Numbered from the stretch's first letter, positions 34,009-43,700 are shown. The stretch is 64,000 nt of DNA from Cyanophora paradoxa (GCA_004431415.1 QPMI01000205.1:1-64000), one strand, 5' to 3'. Numbers and translations: made by a program. Notes: a model not told the origin generated them from the letters alone.

Positions 34009-34470
34009 GCGATCTGACACCTATGAGTGAGGTTGCCTAGAAGCTTGGAGATCTTGGACGTGAACTTTTGTCCAAAGTCACTAGGCGACCTTGGACGTGA
34101 ACTTTTGTCCAAAGTCACGAACTCCAAAACGCCACCCAAGTAAACTAGCAATTCGTGCAGGCGTCTCCTATAGTGCAAACGAGGCTATACTAGAGGTCGG
34201 ATCGTGCAAAACATGCGTTGGGATGTGCCAGCAGGGTTGAGGATCTTGGACGTGAACTTTTGTCCAAAGTCACGAACTCCAGAACGACACCCAAGTCAGC
34301 TAGCAACTCGTGCAGACGTCTCCAATAGTGCAAACGAGGCTATACTAGAGGTTGGATTGTGCAAAACATGCGTTGGGATGTGCCAGCAGGGTTGAGGATC
34401 TTGGACGTGAACTTTTGTCCAAAGTCGCTTAGCGACCTCTGGACGTGAACATTTGTCCAAAGTACTTGTG
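34009..34470. repeat. 155-bp tandem repeats with inverted-repeat core
   Basis: The core TTGGACGTGAACTTTTGTCC, extended by AA, forms a 6-bp stem (TTGGAC/GTCCAA). It occurs at about 34054, 34091, 34246 and 34401, with a diverged copy near 34440. Copies at 34091, 34246 and 34401 are exactly 155 bp apart, and the sequence between them is repeated too. Confidence 0.85.
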
Positions 34471-34507
34471 GACATGCCTCGAAGTTTTTTAAAAAATAGA
34501 TATAACC

Positions 34508-34650
34508 TATGGGCATTGCCCAGAAGTATTAAAAGAATAGATATTACCTATAGGCATTGCCCAGAAGTATTAAAAGAATAGATATCACCTATGGGCATTG
34601 CCCAGAAGTATTAAAAGAATAGATATTACCTTTGGGCATTGCCCAGAGCG
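34508..34650. repeat. 41-bp tandem array with GGGCATTGCCC palindrome
   Basis: GGGCATTGCCC (or AGGCATTGCCC) starts at 34511, 34552, 34593 and 34634, an exact 41-bp period. An outlying copy lies at 34833. Each unit also has AGAAGTATTAAAAGAATAGA. The palindrome could be a protein-binding site or a hairpin. Confidence 0.88.
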
Positions 34651-34877
34651 CCGGACCGCCGGGGCATACATGGTGAACTGTATAGGCGCCCGTCTGCGCC
34701 GCCACTACCCTTGTCTGGTTGGTTCACTGTCGATTGTGCTTCGGGCCTTCGGGTCCTTCGCCTTTCGTCATAACCGTACAGCCGGCTTGGGCGTGTCTTA
34801 TACATACTCTTCTTCTAATAGATATTACCTTTGGGCATTGCCCAGAAGTTACTTAATATATATTAATACTTCTGGAC

Positions 34878-35000
34878 ATTGCCAGCATAGAAGTTTAGAA
34901 ACTAATATTTCACTTTTATGCCAGCATAGAAGTTTAGAAACTAATACTTCACTTTTATGCCAGCATAGAAGTTTAGAAACTAATACTTCACTTTTATGCT
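34878..35000. repeat. 39-bp tandem array
   Basis: Three copies, starting at 34881, 34920 and 34959 with GCCAGCATAGAAGTTTAGAA. A long open frame over this array (34598-35002) is a by-product of the repeats. Confidence 0.88.
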
Positions 35001-35053
35001 AGCTTACTGTAATTCGACCATTTTTCGGGTAAGACTTTCTCTGCGCCACTCGG

Positions 35054-35701
35054 TCACTCCCAGCGATGCCGGAGCCCTAGCTTAGTGAAGCCGCTCAGCA
35101 TTGGCTTGTACTCGATCGCCGGCCCGACAGGATCAGCACTGCTAGAGGCGATGCGCAGGATCGATGCGTTAGCTACAGGCAGCTCGCTAGCATTCTCATC
35201 GACCTCAGGGATCGCAACGATCGTCTTGGCAGGAACAGCAGCTGCAGGAGGGGCAACCTTCTTCTCGATCTTTGTCTTCGTGATCGGTTCATTTAAAATC
35301 TTGTTTTCCATCTTAGTCTCAGCCGCGATGCCAGCTATAAGGTCACTAGCTCGCTTCTTTGAAACTGTCTTAAGACCGGTCACAGTTTTAATGAAATACC
35401 TGCTACGATTAGCCGTCTCTGAGATGTACAGCGGCCCATCGTCAGTATCCTTTAGCTTGCTAGTCTTGGTCTTCTTAGTCCGCGAATTCGGGATCTTATC
35501 AAGAATAGCGTTCTCGTCGGCGGTAAGAGCGTAATCGATGGATGCACCCTCACCGCCACCAGCGCGACGGACTAGCGGGTAAGCACCAGTATCACCACTC
35601 AAGAACTCGATGTGATTCTTCTTAGTAGGGCTGGAAGCGACTTCAAGCTGCGGAGTGCGCAGCCGAGACTGCATGTCTGTCGACTTCTTTCGCGGAGGCA
35701 T
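35054..35701 (-). CDS. Polinton-like element orphan protein (215 aa)
   Basis: ATG at 35701. A basic N-terminus (MPPRKKSTDMQSRL) leads to a Lys-rich middle (SRTKKTKTSKLKD) and an Ala/Pro-rich stretch. The C-terminus reads PAIEYKPMLSGFTKLGLRHRWE. I do not recognise a family. Its place beside the minor capsid gene on the same strand suggests a virion or assembly protein, by position only. It begins 27 bp downstream of the minor capsid stop. Confidence 0.65.
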   Translation of the reverse strand: MPPRKKSTDMQSRLRTPQLEVASSPTKKNHIEFLSGDTGAYPLVRRAGGGEGASIDYALTADENAILDKIPNSRTKKTKTSKLKDTDDGPLYISETANRSRYFIKTVTGLKTVSKKRASDLIAGIAAETKMENKILNEPITKTKIEKKVAPPAAAVPAKTIVAIPEVDENASELPVANASILRIASSSADPVGPAIEYKPMLSGFTKLGLRHRWE

Positions 35702-35727
35702 CTTTTAACTAAGCAGTGGGAAAAAAC

Positions 35728-36606
35728 TTATGCGAACGATCTGTCGAAGGGGACGTACTCGCTGGCTGCATTCTTAATTGCGGATTTAGCAGCAGCAGAC
35801 GTGTAAGAGACATCCTCGATATCGAACTCTAGCACGAACGAGAACTCTGTGTTTGTGACAGCGTCTGTTCCATTATGATAGCGCAGCGATATGTCAAGTT
35901 CAGACAGCTCAGCGTTTCGATCGAAGCCTGTGACGGGAACACGATCCTCAGATGTGAACTTGATGAGCTCCCCGAATTTTGAGTCGATGTGAATCTTTGC
36001 GATCGAGCCCGTTGTATAGGGGTTAAGTGTCAAGATCGGGCCTTTGATCTGCTGAATGTACAGGAACAAATACGTGTGATAAAGTAGATCAACTGGCATA
36101 TCGCTGAACAGCTCGTACGAATATTGTACGCCATCGATTGTCTCAGGTGTGTCAAGCTCACTGGAAAGGTCACTGAGAGTCTTCGCAAACCCGAGCAGGT
36201 TCGATAGTTCGGCCGATGTGAAGCTCAAAATAAAGTCCGCTTCACACAGGAACCTAAGCCGCATTGAGATCTCTTCGAACTGAACGACGAACTTGCGCTG
36301 ATAAGTAGTTCCGCCGTAACTATACTGCTGGGTTTTAAGAAGCGTGCTTAGATAGTTTGCAAGGGAGGTTGGCGTATAGACTCCGGGCTTGAAAGTGTTG
36401 GCACGTGTTTTCTCAACGCCAGAGGGATCAAGGGTGCCGGTGATAATTGCGGCTTGTGTGGACAGGTTGAACATGTTATGAAACAGTTCTAGCGAATCAA
36501 CTCGCACCGACTTTACATTAACGAGGGGCCTTGGGAGATTGATCTTGAAATTCGAGGACGTGCCTTCGAACCGGTCCCTAGAATCGACATTTACGCGGAG
36601 CTTCAT
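35728..36606 (-). CDS. Polinton-like minor capsid (penton) protein
   Basis: Predicted single jelly-roll vertex protein. It opens MKLRVNVDSRDRFEGTSSNF then KINLPRPLVNVKSVRVDSLEL, the usual start of polinton and polinton-like-virus pentons. It has GVYTPTSLANYLSTLL (the family's loading-test-like motif), a conserved middle, and ends ELSELDISLRYHNG then FSFVLEFDIEDV. I chose ATG 36606 over the open-frame start at 36669 because homology begins there and the longer form would overlap the divergent MCP start. The frame is intact. It is divergent from MCP across a 44-bp gap. Confidence 0.82.
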   Translation of the reverse strand: MKLRVNVDSRDRFEGTSSNFKINLPRPLVNVKSVRVDSLELFHNMFNLSTQAAIITGTLDPSGVEKTRANTFKPGVYTPTSLANYLSTLLKTQQYSYGGTTYQRKFVVQFEEISMRLRFLCEADFILSFTSAELSNLLGFAKTLSDLSSELDTPETIDGVQYSYELFSDMPVDLLYHTYLFLYIQQIKGPILTLNPYTTGSIAKIHIDSKFGELIKFTSEDRVPVTGFDRNAELSELDISLRYHNGTDAVTNTEFSFVLEFDIEDVSYTSAAAKSAIKNAASEYVPFDRSFA

Positions 36607-36650
36607 CTTTACAACAATATGCATGAAAATTTTCTGGTCTATAATAGCAA
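36607..36650. promoter_or_regulatory. 44-bp divergent promoter between penton and MCP genes
   Basis: Only 44 bp separate the two capsid gene start codons. The segment is AT-rich with TATA-like CTATAATAG just before the MCP ATG and ATATGCAT in the middle. Shared control of both capsid genes is inferred. Confidence 0.5.
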
Positions 36651-37879
36651 ATGGCGCAAGCAGGAACAACTCTAAAGGAGCTCCTCACTACCAAAGGTTC
36701 AAGCGAACTTTATTTATCCCCAGGTCTCACTGTCGGTGTCAGCCCCAAGTTCAAGCCTTTCCTTGAAACGATCCGTCCGCGAGGCAACTCGTACGGCTTC
36801 GCGCAGACTGCCGCTTTCGACCTTCCGCGCAAGCAGCTTCTAAACGGTGTCTCGCTATACTTTAAGGTCAGCGTCGCTGGCGGAGCTGCCGCCTCGGTGC
36901 TGCCTAATGGCGCTGGTGCATTTATTGAAAACGTGCGCTTTGTTCATGGATCCTTCAAGATGGTGATCCCTGGAGACTGGCTCACTGTGAACGCGCTCAT
37001 TGATAATAGCGTTGCGTCCGCCCAGGCTTTTGCTAGCAGCTACGGCTTTGGAAAGGACGCGGCTCTTGAGATTCTCGATGCGAGTCGCGAGTACGTACTA
37101 AAGATCCCCTCCCAGCTCTGGGACAATTCGTACTTCCCGCTGCTCGCACTGGCTGACATGCCAACCGTCGAAATTGACTTCCGTTCGGCTGGCGTGGTTG
37201 GAACTGTCGCTAGTGCTGTTGCAACTCTAACGGATTGTGCCCTGGTTTGCCAGTTCGTGAATATCCTAGCGAAGAGGCTGAGTCTATGCTTAAATCTGCA
37301 AACGAGAGCGGTGGTATTCGAATTCCTTTCACCGAGATTATTTCAAAGCGCTCGAGGCAGTTAAAGACTGACGACGCGGGGAATGCAGTCGAAATCTCCC
37401 TTGCCAACGTCAGCGGCCTTGTGCACGCGATCCTGATGACAGTGCGTAATGCGAATCACCTGGGCACTCGCAATCACAATTCATTTGCTGGCAACGGAAA
37501 TGCGCTGAAAATCGATTCGTTTGAGATCATGCACAACAACCGAACTCTCGACATCAGCAATAAGCCAATCTCTGGGTTTGTATCATCGTGCTATCACATT
37601 CCAACTCAATACCGCGGTGCAACCACTGGCAATTCAGCCCTTGGCTTCGAGGACGGAAATGTCTATGGGATTGTGCTTTCGAAATCTGGCAAAGACTCAC
37701 TGCATAACGCTGTCCTCGGCTACACAGACTTCTTTAATTCCAGCAGCAGCTACTGCTCGCTAACTGTGACCGGCTGCACAAACGCAGCGCCAGCAGTTGT
37801 TGACTTCCACGTCCTGCGCCACAATGTTCTCGTAATTAACTCGTATCAAATGTCAACTCTAAAGGTAAGTAACTTCTAG
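36651..37879 (+). CDS. Polinton-like major capsid protein, frame broken once
   Basis: Predicted double jelly-roll hexon protein, about 409 codons overall. The first frame (from ATG 36651) has LTVGVSPKFKPFLETIRPRG, FAQTAAFDLPRKQLLNGVSL, HGSFKMVIPGDWL and the region through ADMPTVEIDF. The second frame, offset by one base, carries IRIPFTEIISKRSRQLKT, NSFAGNGNALKIDSFEIMHN, SGFVSSCYHIPTQYRG and the C-terminus, with stop 37877-37879. The switch lies between about 37235 and 37290, most likely near 37259-37263, and fits loss of one base. The break may be decay or a homopolymer error. The next gene starts on the very next base after the stop. Confidence 0.82.
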
Positions 37880-38595
37880 ATGGATATCAAACTGTTTGAT
37901 CCTACAGAAATAAAACTGCCTAAACGGTTCTTGTTTGTCGGCCCCACCAACTCGGGAAAAGCACCTACGTTAAACACGTATTAAATGCAGTAGCTCCGCA
38001 GCTAGACGATATCTTCGTATTTAGTACCACAGCATTTACAGAACAGTGGGACGACACGACTCGCTCAAACAATATTCACGAAGAATGGGATCCAGTTTTG
38101 GTTGAGAGTCTTCTAGAGCAACAAAAAGAAAGGCGACGCAAGAAAGATGAGCGCAAGATTGCAATCGTTCTAGATGATTTGCTCGATAATGACCTTGTGA
38201 ACGTCCACAGCGACCGATTAATGCAAAAGCTTTTTACTAGTGGGCGTCATTATAACATGAGCCTTTTTGTAACCACTCAACGTCTTTGTGGAATCAGCCC
38301 TACAGTTCGAAGGAATTGCGAGTACGTCTGTTTCTCATCAATTCTCTCAAACGTTAAAGAGTTCAACTGCGTTTTCGACGAATACAACGCCGGAGCGACT
38401 CGAGCAAATCTAATGCGTCTTTTCGTTGAATTGAATCATTCGTATCAGGTTTTGATATATGAAGCTGCGACCGCGGACCGCGTTTATTCTGTTGACAAAT
38501 CGTCTGGAACGACTTCGGCTCTATTGCGCTTTGTGCGCGTAAAAAAGCAGCGCGATCAAAAGTCGGTAGCCAAGGCTGTCGCAACAACCAGCTAG
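37880..38595 (+). CDS. FtsK/HerA-type DNA packaging ATPase, frame broken at Walker A
   Basis: A32-like genome packaging ATPase of polintons and related viruses. ATG at 37880 directly abuts the MCP stop. The N-terminal frame reads LPKRFLFVGPTNSGK (Walker A), then goes off at 37957-37960, where a run of four A appears one short. The next frame resumes with Walker A's following residues and continues through KIAIVLDDLL (Walker B), SGRHYNMSLFVTTQRL (sensor/arginine region) and SPTVRRNCEYVCFSS, to the stop at 38593-38595. Length, about 238 codons, is normal for the family. Confidence 0.82.
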
Positions 38596-38746
38596 TATAT
38601 TCCGGTTTCGCTGAGGCAATCCACAGGAACGATGTGCCCTTGTAAATGCCGAACGAAATCAGATGATCAGGCGATTCGTGAGTTCTTCCAGGCCAGCAGT
38701 CTTCGAGATTAAACTCTTCCTCTACCGTTTCGAATTCGAGTTCCAT
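38363..38746 (-). CDS. small ORF with ExoX C-terminal-like motif
   Basis: ATG at 38746. An acidic start is followed by LISFGIYKGTSFLWIASAKP and YTSWLLRQPWL, resembling the short domain at the C-end of ExoX-like nucleases (FGKYKG...Y..W). The rest runs antisense to the last 230 bp of the packaging ATPase and may not be real protein. The function is unknown; annotate as hypothetical. Confidence 0.5.
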   Translation of the reverse strand: MELEFETVEEEFNLEDCWPGRTHESPDHLISFGIYKGTSFLWIASAKPEYTSWLLRQPWLPTFDRAAFLRAQSAIEPKSFQTICQQNKRGPRSQLHISKPDTNDSIQRKDALDLLESLRRCIRRKRS

Positions 38747-38807
38747 TAAAAAAATAATCAGCAGACAAGCTGCCTCGGCTGCGCCCAAGGGGTGTTATTC
38801 CCTTCAT

Positions 38808-39338
38808 TCAAACCTGTGGGAAGTTCAACCGCAAGAATGGTTTGTCCTCTTCGCTGGTATGTTCCAATGCATATGCATCGCGAGCACGAGCTGCAGCCTC
38901 TGCTGTTTGAAACAGACCGATGTGCTTTTGGCGGTCATTTATCTTATAGTATGCTTTCCATTTACCATGTTGCTGATGGAAGCTGACGCCAATGTATCCT
39001 GAAGTGTTATCTCGCCGCTGTCCACGATTCAAATTCTGTTGACGAGCTGTTGCTAAACGGAGGTTGTCGTGACGATTGTCTTTTGGATCGTTGTTGATAT
39101 GATCTAACGTCAACCCATTCTCAAGATTGCCACTGATGAATGTATGCAAGTACACGCTCTTTCCGTTGATTTTGGCTCGAGCATATCCATTGTCCAAACT
39201 CCAGCGAAATCCCAGCACACGCTCAGCATCATCGTGTGACACGAGAGCGTAGGCGACGATGACTTTGCGTCGATTGCGAATTCCTATCAGCGGGATCAAA
39301 GCAGTGCCCTCTGGTACATCAGGAACGATAACCTCCAT
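38808..39338 (-). CDS. HNH endonuclease with AP2-like DNA-binding domain
   Basis: Homing-type nuclease. From ATG 39338 (MEVIVPDVPEG) it has a middle YLHTFISGNL then LTLDHINNDPKDNRHDNLRL, a clear HNH motif. A C-terminal AP2-like module follows (SGYIGVSFHQQHGKWKAYYK then HIGLFQTAEAAARARDAYAL). The frame is open upstream to 39407 without an ATG (a TTG is present there). It sits between the ATPase and integrase genes. Such HNH-AP2 proteins are common selfish nucleases in phages and large DNA viruses. Confidence 0.85.
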   Translation of the reverse strand: MEVIVPDVPEGTALIPLIGIRNRRKVIVAYALVSHDDAERVLGFRWSLDNGYARAKINGKSVYLHTFISGNLENGLTLDHINNDPKDNRHDNLRLATARQQNLNRGQRRDNTSGYIGVSFHQQHGKWKAYYKINDRQKHIGLFQTAEAAARARDAYALEHTSEEDKPFLRLNFPQV

Positions 39339-39420
39339 CTGCGCAGCGAGCTGCTTGTCTGCGACTTTTTTGTTACATCTACAGATTGCATTATCTTTAA
39401 GCCTCAAAAGTCGCGCTAAT

Positions 39421-39469
39421 TTGTCTTAAAAGGATTTATGTCTCTTATTATTGAGAGACAAGCCGAACA
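39421..39469 (+). promoter_or_regulatory. promoter-like motif and hairpin before the AT-hook gene
   Basis: TTGTCTTAAAAGG is followed by TGTCTCTTATTATTGAGAGA, which forms a 7-bp stem with its last bases. The words TTGTCTTAAA and TCTCTTATT recur in the same orientation upstream of the polymerase gene (44601-44628, minus strand). Confidence 0.45.
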
Positions 39470-39814
39470 ATGACTTCTGCAATTACTGCGGATTGCGCTG
39501 CGGTTAAACGTGGCCGTGGGCGACCTCCTAAGGTTCGTCTTTTAACAATGGAGCCTTATCAGCCGAAGAAGAAGGGTCCTAAACCGATCGAGGTCACCCC
39601 GGAGATTTTAGCAGAGCGACGCAGAAAGAATGCTGAACGCAATCGCAAACTGCGCCACACGAACGAAACATACCGTTTGAAACAGCTTGCCATCACAGCG
39701 AAGTATCGAGCTGAGAATCCTGATCGGATCCGGGAGTACCACAGGAATGCTATTGCGCGTAGATGCCTCGCGAAGAGCGGAGCTTCTGTAGAGCTCGAGG
39801 TGATGCAGCTTTAG
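39470..39814 (+). CDS. small basic AT-hook protein
   Basis: 114 residues, ATG at 39470. KRGRGRPPKVRLL is an AT-hook (GRGRPP core) that binds the minor groove of AT-rich DNA. A second basic Pro/Lys patch (YQPKKKGPKPIE) and a charged helix (ILAERRRKNAERNRKL) follow. It could bind the AT-rich element DNA. It overlaps the integrase 3' end tail-to-tail by about 65 bp. No other family recognised. Confidence 0.7.
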   Translation: MTSAITADCAAVKRGRGRPPKVRLLTMEPYQPKKKGPKPIEVTPEILAERRRKNAERNRKLRHTNETYRLKQLAITAKYRAENPDRIREYHRNAIARRCLAKSGASVELEVMQL

Positions 39815-40700
39815 CACCTGCTCGTAGCTTTGGCTCCCCTGCAATCTCAAGCTTCTTGAGCTCTCGATACTGCCGGCTTTGGCCGCTGTATTTTTTCGTT
39901 TCGATCAAACCCTCACGTCTCAATCGTCTCTGCTGTCGCATTTGCACTTCTTCTTTTTCGATTCGTGTTTGAGGTGCAAGCTCACGCGGTTGACGTATTT
40001 CCGATGGTTTAACACGTCTAGAAATTTCCACACCCTGTTTCGTAACGAGTCGAACACGGTTCTTATCAGCGCCAGCAACTATGTACGTCTCCTTGCTTGG
40101 CTTTGTGGTTCCCTTCGCAAAAACGCTTGGCTTCGGCTCGAGAACTTGCACTTCGGTCCCTGTGCACGGTATGTTCGAATTGTCTCGTTCAATATCGTTC
40201 TGTCGCTGTCTAACTTGATGCAGCTGCTCGGCTACCTGTGTATTTTCCCGCATCCACTTCGGTGAGTGCTCCCCGCCGAAAGAGCTGTGGGCTGTTTCAT
40301 TGTACGCCTTGACAATTGCCGGCAAACGTGAGAGGAAATGCGGGGAGCCACGAGCTTCTGTATCAGTCTGAATCAGTGCTCGCAATGTCCTCGCGAACCT
40401 GTCGATAATTCCCAGCTTGGAGCCTTTTGAAATGTGATCATCCTTAGCCACATCAGTATGCATTTTCAACGAGTTCTCTTCAGCCATTTCCCGAATTGCC
40501 GCTGTGTTGAAGCCGTTGTCTCCTGAAAAGCCCCATATTCCAGGTAGCTGCTCGATCATTTTTGGAAGCTGCTTAAAAGTCTCGAGCTTACGTACCACAG
40601 CGAAACGGGTTGCAATCTCGACCGCTGCGAACAGGCGAAATCTCCCAATGAACAGCACGTCAATTTGCCACGCACCCGGTGGCGCAGTAATCTGGTACAT
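39750..40700 (-). CDS. retroviral-type (rve) integrase of the Polinton-like element
   Basis: Catalyses insertion of the element. ATG at 40700. The DDE core opens GAWQIDVLFI (Asp14), then AVEIATRFAVVRKLET, GDNGFNT (Asp61) and SKLGIIDRFARTLRALI, where the third acidic residue reads as Asp100, not Glu. YNETAHSSFGGEHSPKWM follows. The C-terminal part has an SH3-like stretch (VRLVTKQGVEISRRVKPSEI) and a basic tail. The protein starts at the core, so no N-terminal HHCC zinc domain is present. Its ATG lies 9 bp past the polymerase stop, so the two may share a transcript. The frame is intact. Confidence 0.88.
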   Translation of the reverse strand: MYQITAPPGAWQIDVLFIGRFRLFAAVEIATRFAVVRKLETFKQLPKMIEQLPGIWGFSGDNGFNTAAIREMAEENSLKMHTDVAKDDHISKGSKLGIIDRFARTLRALIQTDTEARGSPHFLSRLPAIVKAYNETAHSSFGGEHSPKWMRENTQVAEQLHQVRQRQNDIERDNSNIPCTGTEVQVLEPKPSVFAKGTTKPSKETYIVAGADKNRVRLVTKQGVEISRRVKPSEIRQPRELAPQTRIEKEEVQMRQQRRLRREGLIETKKYSGQSRQYRELKKLEIAGEPKLRAGAKAASPRALQKLRSSRGIYAQ

Positions 40701-40709
40701 CGTTGTAAA

Positions 40710-43700
40710 TCAGGCGCGATTTTTATAATGGCCAATCGCTCGGGTGTTGATCCCGTCAGTCTCGAGGAAGCGTTTGGTATCAAGGGGATGGAGAGCCTGG
40801 CGCGAGGTTCGTTGTAAATAAATCTCATGTTGTTTCGAGCGGAAACCGAGAATTCCTTTGATGTCATACGATTGCTTTTCTCCCTCTTTAGGACAGACGC
40901 ACCGGAGGAATACATCCCTTGTGAGTCTGTTGTAGTACGTCTTTTGAATACCCTTGCATACCTGCTTGTCCGTGCAATCTTCACGCGAATAATAGTAAGA
41001 TTTCGGCCGGTTAGCGATCCACTCTGTCATTTGCAGACCATGGAGCTCATCCTTGAATAATCCCGGAGTTTTCCCCATCGATCGTAGAGCTCGAACCTCA
41101 TCGGCTGTCATGCCATCGAAGAATCGATGTGTCTCTGGGTAGTCGCTAACATCCAGCTCATGCTTGATTGAGCGTAAATCAGCATAGATATCTTTGGTGC
41201 GAACCTCGATGATGAGACTGTCAGTATCCGTACCTAATAGTGTCAGCCGCTGGCCCCAAAGCGGCTTGAGCACCTGGTAGTAAAAGCGGTACATGTGCAG
41301 CTTGGAAAGTTCGAGGATGACGAACCCGCAGTAGATAGGTTTGTTCAGATTGTACTCACTTTTGCGCTTGGAAACGAATACAAGGTTCTCTTCGTACATC
41401 ACCACCTGCTTCAACCGATTTGGTTCGCTGTTGATCTTCACCAGACGGTCTCCCGAAGTCACAAGCTCTGAAAAGCAGTGCTTTCTCACGTTCTCCATCG
41501 TCTTTCCGAAGACACTGTTGTTCATCAACTTGTAAAGGTCCTTCTGGTATGTGAACTGCGATTCTTTACGTTTTTGAGTATTGAGATCTATGAAACGCCC
41601 TAGCCATGCGCTTTGTTCGTACGATAGGACCCGATGGATGTTGGTTACTATCATTCCCAGTGACGTATAGAGCTGAAGCAAGCGTCCATCAACAACATAA
41701 TTCTTTTTTGGAAGCAGATTCGGAACGAGCTTTGGAGTTCGTTCAACTGAGGTAAGCTTCTCGTCGTTAATCATATCCTGTTGTCTCGTCGTCGTACATG
41801 AGCCACGATTCCTTGTGTGTTCGGTAGTAGTTAGACATGCATGTAGACTGTGAGACTGTAGGCTCAACAGCGTGGGTGTATTTGTTGAACTTTATGCTCA
41901 AATATTTGTTCTCAGCTTGTGCGTAGCGTTTTGAGATCATTGAGATTCCGCCCCTGATCCCCGATTCTATAAATCTGTGCATATCCTGCTGTCCCTCGTG
42001 AAAGAGCTCGAGCTTCACTCCAGTGTGCTTAAGTGCTGCCTGCCAAGCAAATCCCGGCGATGACATAAAATAGCTAGGATCTAGGCCATACGTTTCAATA
42101 CACGTATCGCGATAGTTTTCGAACACGTCCGCTAGTAACGTGATATCTGTCATCATATACTCCATTGTATAGTCTGATAGCATTCTGCAGCCGAGCTCTC
42201 GCCAAACATCCTTGGCATGTGCGTACTCATCTTTCGAGCATTTCTTCTGTTTAAGCTGATTTTTGAAATAACGACGTGCAGGTAGTTTAGTCTCTTGAAA
42301 GCGAGCCCAGCTCGTCATGTAATCATAAGGGTAAATGCCTTTGCCTGTCATCAGCTTGAACTGAGTCTCGTCCAGATGCAGCGAGCGCGTGATCTTCTTC
42401 TTTTCCGCGGGCAGAGCCTTTGCTAGTTCGTCCAAGCTTGCATTCAAGTGCTGAGCCGAGTCGCGTAGAACGTAAATTCCATACTTGAACTGCGAAATTC
42501 GCTCGCTATTCTGAAAGAACTGATCGAATTTTATCGAAAGGAGACTCTGCGGGCGGAGCCGGCGTTCGAGCCCCTTCTTCACCTTCTTTTTCTGCTCTGG
42601 GGTCATCTCACGTCCACCGTACTTGCTTTCAAACTCGCTTTCGACATGTGCTTGAAACTCCTTCCAAACTGCTAAACGGCGATTATAGCCAGATGCTAGA
42701 GCGCGCACGAGCAGGTGGAAGTCAAATCCTCGACCATTGTGCCAGAATATTGGAACGGCTGCTGCCTTTGCGCGACGCCGATTGCACGCTCTGCAGGCGG
42801 CCCCGAGGTATCGTCCAGAATCGTGGCAGTGATCGCGGTGCTTGTCTTTCGCATCCTTGAACGTGTCCGTGCACATGTAGCACTCGGTCCTCGTTTGAAA
42901 ACGCTGCTCCTCTTCCTGAGTCATCTGGATTGGTGCAGTCTCTCGCAAGAGCTCTCGAAATTGTGGTTCCATTTCGTCCAACCATTGCACGAACTTCTCA
43001 GCGCAGTCCTCGCTCTCCGAACCCATGTATTTGAAACAAAATTGTTCACCTTTCGAAGATACAACCAGACAGCCGACTGAAGCAATCACATGCACACCTT
43101 TCTTTTCGGTCTTTCCACTAATGCAGGGAATCGGCATTGTAATCGTCTCTGAATCAGCATATCCGACCAGACGTTGCCGGATTGAGTACTCATAGTTAAT
43201 AAACTTCTGGATGTGGGCTCCTTTTCTAGGCAGAACATCTCTCGCATGCTCGTCTCGATCGAGGCAACGGTCATATTTAAGATGATTCTCAAACGCAGCA
43301 CCTGAGCTAAAACCTGTTTGACACGCAAGACAATAGTGTTTGGCGGGAGAATCATGTTTTCCAAACAGACGTGAGATGTTCTTGATCCAGAGATAATGCC
43401 CTACATCATTGTCGCTGCCTGCAGGTACATACAAGATTGGTATTGCGTCTTTTGCTGCGCTGATATGGATTGGTACAATGTCCTGTTCATCTAATGCTGT
43501 CGTATAAATACATAGGTTTACGTTGTTAGCCTGCTCGAACTTTTTGAAAACCTTTGAATCTAGCGGGGTGGGAAATGTGAGCATAGTGCAGTCTAAAGAG
43601 CTCTCATACGGTCGATAATGACAAGCACTGCGTGAATCCTGGCCCGGTCGTAGCGCGTGCTGAGCTGCAAGTACAGCATACTTGAAGCATTCATTGTTCG

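Noticed and set aside
33759-34178. 139-codon ORF at the left end of the element
   Set aside because: It lies in the terminal inverted repeat and first tandem repeat. The right copy of the same repeat does not keep the frame and no family resemblance exists.
34508-35000. Regularly spaced repeats resembling a CRISPR array
   Set aside because: Units are contiguous tandem copies with conserved whole periods, no unique spacers and no cas genes, in a eukaryotic virus-like element.
34598-35002. 134-codon ORF
   Set aside because: Its 3' half is the 39-bp tandem array, giving a reiterated peptide; no start context or homology.
36651-37879. Programmed ribosomal frameshifting in the capsid gene
   Set aside because: No slippery heptamer or pseudoknot was evident. 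The neighbouring ATPase and the host GCN2 show the same one-base loss, so an error or mutation is simpler.
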